Below are positions 53,483 through 54,560 of a stretch of DNA of 54,560 nucleotides, one piece after another. The position numbers and the translations under genes are program-made. Origin of the DNA: Pirellulales bacterium (GTDB taxonomy: Bacteria > Planctomycetota > Planctomycetia > Pirellulales > JACPPG01); NCBI GenBank assembly GCA_036490175.1, contig DASXEJ010000102.1:1-54560 (forward strand). The letters are read 5' to 3'. The notes beneath the pieces were generated by a model. It was not told the DNA's origin. It made no database searches and worked only from the letters and a program-made list of their open reading frames with translations. The number at the start of each line of letters is the position of its first letter. Position 1 is the first letter of the stretch.

Positions 53483-54560
53483 ATGACTATCAGACCTGTG
53501 CAGCGAGCCCTCTCGCTGTTTCTTCATAGCGCGCGAACGCTGTTGCGCGTGGCAGCAGTCATCGGCTTGCTGCTTCCGGGCAATCTGCTGGCACAGCCGC
53601 CGGGGGGCCAGCCCATTGTTTACAAGGTGCAGGACAACAACGAGCGCCTGGAGATGGTAATCAACTCCAGTCGCATCCTGACGATGGACAAGAAGGTACC
53701 GCAGGTACAGGCGGCCAATCCCGACGTCGTCGAGCTAACGCCGCTATCGGCCACACAGGTACAGTTGCTGGCCAAGAAGGCCGGCGTCACCCAAGTGAAC
53801 CTTTGGGACGAGGATCAGAAGATCCATACGATCGACGTGATCGTGTTTCCCGATGCTCGCGAACTGGCGATGCTGCTGCAGTCGCAGTTCCCCACCACCA
53901 GTTTGAAAGTCGTCCCCACGGCCAATAGCGTCATCGTTTCGGGCCACGTAGACGACCCGAATCAGATCAGCCGCATCATTCAGATCGCCGAGGATTTTTA
54001 CCCGAAGGTGATCAACAATATCACCATCGCGGGCGTGCAACAGGTTCTGTTGAAGGTCAAGGTTCTGGAAGTCTCGCGCGTCAAGTTGCGCCAGGTCGGG
54101 TTCGACTTTCGCGTGCAGTCGGGGCAGAGCTTCTTTCAGTCGGCCGTGAGCCAGATCTTGGGCACGCTGCCAGGCCAAAGCCCCTTCAATCAGCCGACGC
54201 TGGTTGCCACGCCGACCTCGGACAATTTGCACCTCAGCTTTGGCATCGTCAACCCGAATAGCGCCTTTCTGGGCTTCCTCGACATGCTGGAGCAACAGGA
54301 GGTAGCGACGATTCTGGCCGAGCCGAACCTGGTGGCCTATAGCGGCCGACCGGCCAGCTTCTTGTCGGGGGGCCAATTTCCGATTCCCGTGCCGCAAAGC
54401 TTGGGTACGATCTCGGTGCAATGGAAAAGCTACGGAACGCAGGTGAATTTCGTACCGATCGTGCTGGGTAACGGCGCCATCCGGTTAGAGGTTTATCCAA
54501 GTGTTACGGAAATCGACCTGACCCACGCAGCCGTTATCAACGGGCAGACGGTGCCGGCCT
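53483..54560 (+). CDS. cpaC: Tad/Flp pilus secretin (CpaC/RcpA-like), 3' end outside window
   Basis: The first 359 codons of this gene are in the window. The product begins with a signal peptide (LLRVAAVIGLLLPGNLLA), then the pilus-assembly N-terminal domain (SSRILTMDKKVPQVQAANPD, about residues 53-75), a BON-like region (VVPTANSVIVSGHVDDPNQI, about 150-170) and the start of the secretin core: VLLKVKVLEVSRVKLRQVGF, EVATILAEPNLVAYSGRPAS and the following glycine-rich segment FLSGGQFPIPVP. It forms the outer-membrane channel for the Tad pilus. AGGA lies about nine bases before the ATG. The window end cuts the gene near codon 359. Confidence 0.92.
   Translation, partial: MTIRPVQRALSLFLHSARTLLRVAAVIGLLLPGNLLAQPPGGQPIVYKVQDNNERLEMVINSSRILTMDKKVPQVQAANPDVVELTPLSATQVQLLAKKAGVTQVNLWDEDQKIHTIDVIVFPDARELAMLLQSQFPTTSLKVVPTANSVIVSGHVDDPNQISRIIQIAEDFYPKVINNITIAGVQQVLLKVKVLEVSRVKLRQVGFDFRVQSGQSFFQSAVSQILGTLPGQSPFNQPTLVATPTSDNLHLSFGIVNPNSAFLGFLDMLEQQEVATILAEPNLVAYSGRPASFLSGGQFPIPVPQSLGTISVQWKSYGTQVNFVPIVLGNGAIRLEVYPSVTEIDLTHAAVINGQTVPA

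Overview
The window reads as chromosome of a Planctomycetota bacterium, most likely of the Pirellulales type (inference from gene content, no marker gene was compared). The evidence is a set of families that pile up in that phylum: the planctomycete cytochrome c/DUF1549/DUF1553 protein paired with a DUF1501 protein, a secreted CxPSR sulfatase, a DUF6807 protein, BlaI/M56 regulator pairs, and proteins ending in PEP-CTERM sorting signals, one of them with dockerin repeats. Base composition is fairly GC-rich, so long antisense shadow ORFs are common.

Layout. 1-36: 5' part of a tRNA-Arg(CCU) on the minus strand. 0.1-15 kb: secreted and envelope proteins: an SGNH hydrolase broken by an in-frame amber codon, an NHL propeller, a BlaI/M56 protease pair with a clear operator, a sulfatase, a DUF6807 protein, a YaiI/YqxD-like protein, the DUF1549/DUF1553-DUF1501 pair and two PEP-CTERM proteins. 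15-26.5 kb: a tripartite RND efflux system with one adaptor, two different inner-membrane pumps in tandem, and a divergent outer-membrane channel. 26.5-36.9 kb: a complete chemosensory cluster in the gene order of the Pseudomonas Wsp system (receptor, CheW, CheR-TPR, CheW, CheA-receiver, CheB), much of it joined by ATGA overlaps. The upstream output protein joins a WspR-like receiver to a SpoIIE/PP2C phosphatase instead of a GGDEF domain. 36.9-39.4 kb: an exported cytochrome c and a Tat-exported thiamine-diphosphate enzyme. 39.5-47.5 kb: exopolysaccharide genes (two initiating sugar-phosphate transferases, a chain-length protein, an O-antigen-ligase/polymerase-like protein, a GT4 glycosyltransferase and a WecG/TagA transferase). 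47.6-49.6 kb: an alpha-toroid protein and a DUF362 protein. 50.2-54.6 kb: the start of a Tad/Flp pilus locus (two Flp pilins, prepilin peptidase, TadE, CpaB, CpaC secretin cut by the window end).

How they fit together. Surface sensing (Wsp-like), exopolysaccharide synthesis and Tad pili lie next to each other, which suggests a surface-attachment region. The most interesting point is that the Wsp-like pathway appears to signal through a serine/threonine phosphatase, and so perhaps through partner switching, instead of through cyclic-di-GMP. Other points worth a second look are a roughly 175-residue Gly/Ser/Thr-rich insertion in one RND pump, a degenerate second HPt domain in CheA, and a Tat-exported ThDP enzyme beside a cytochrome c. 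All family assignments come from reading motifs; no database search was run.
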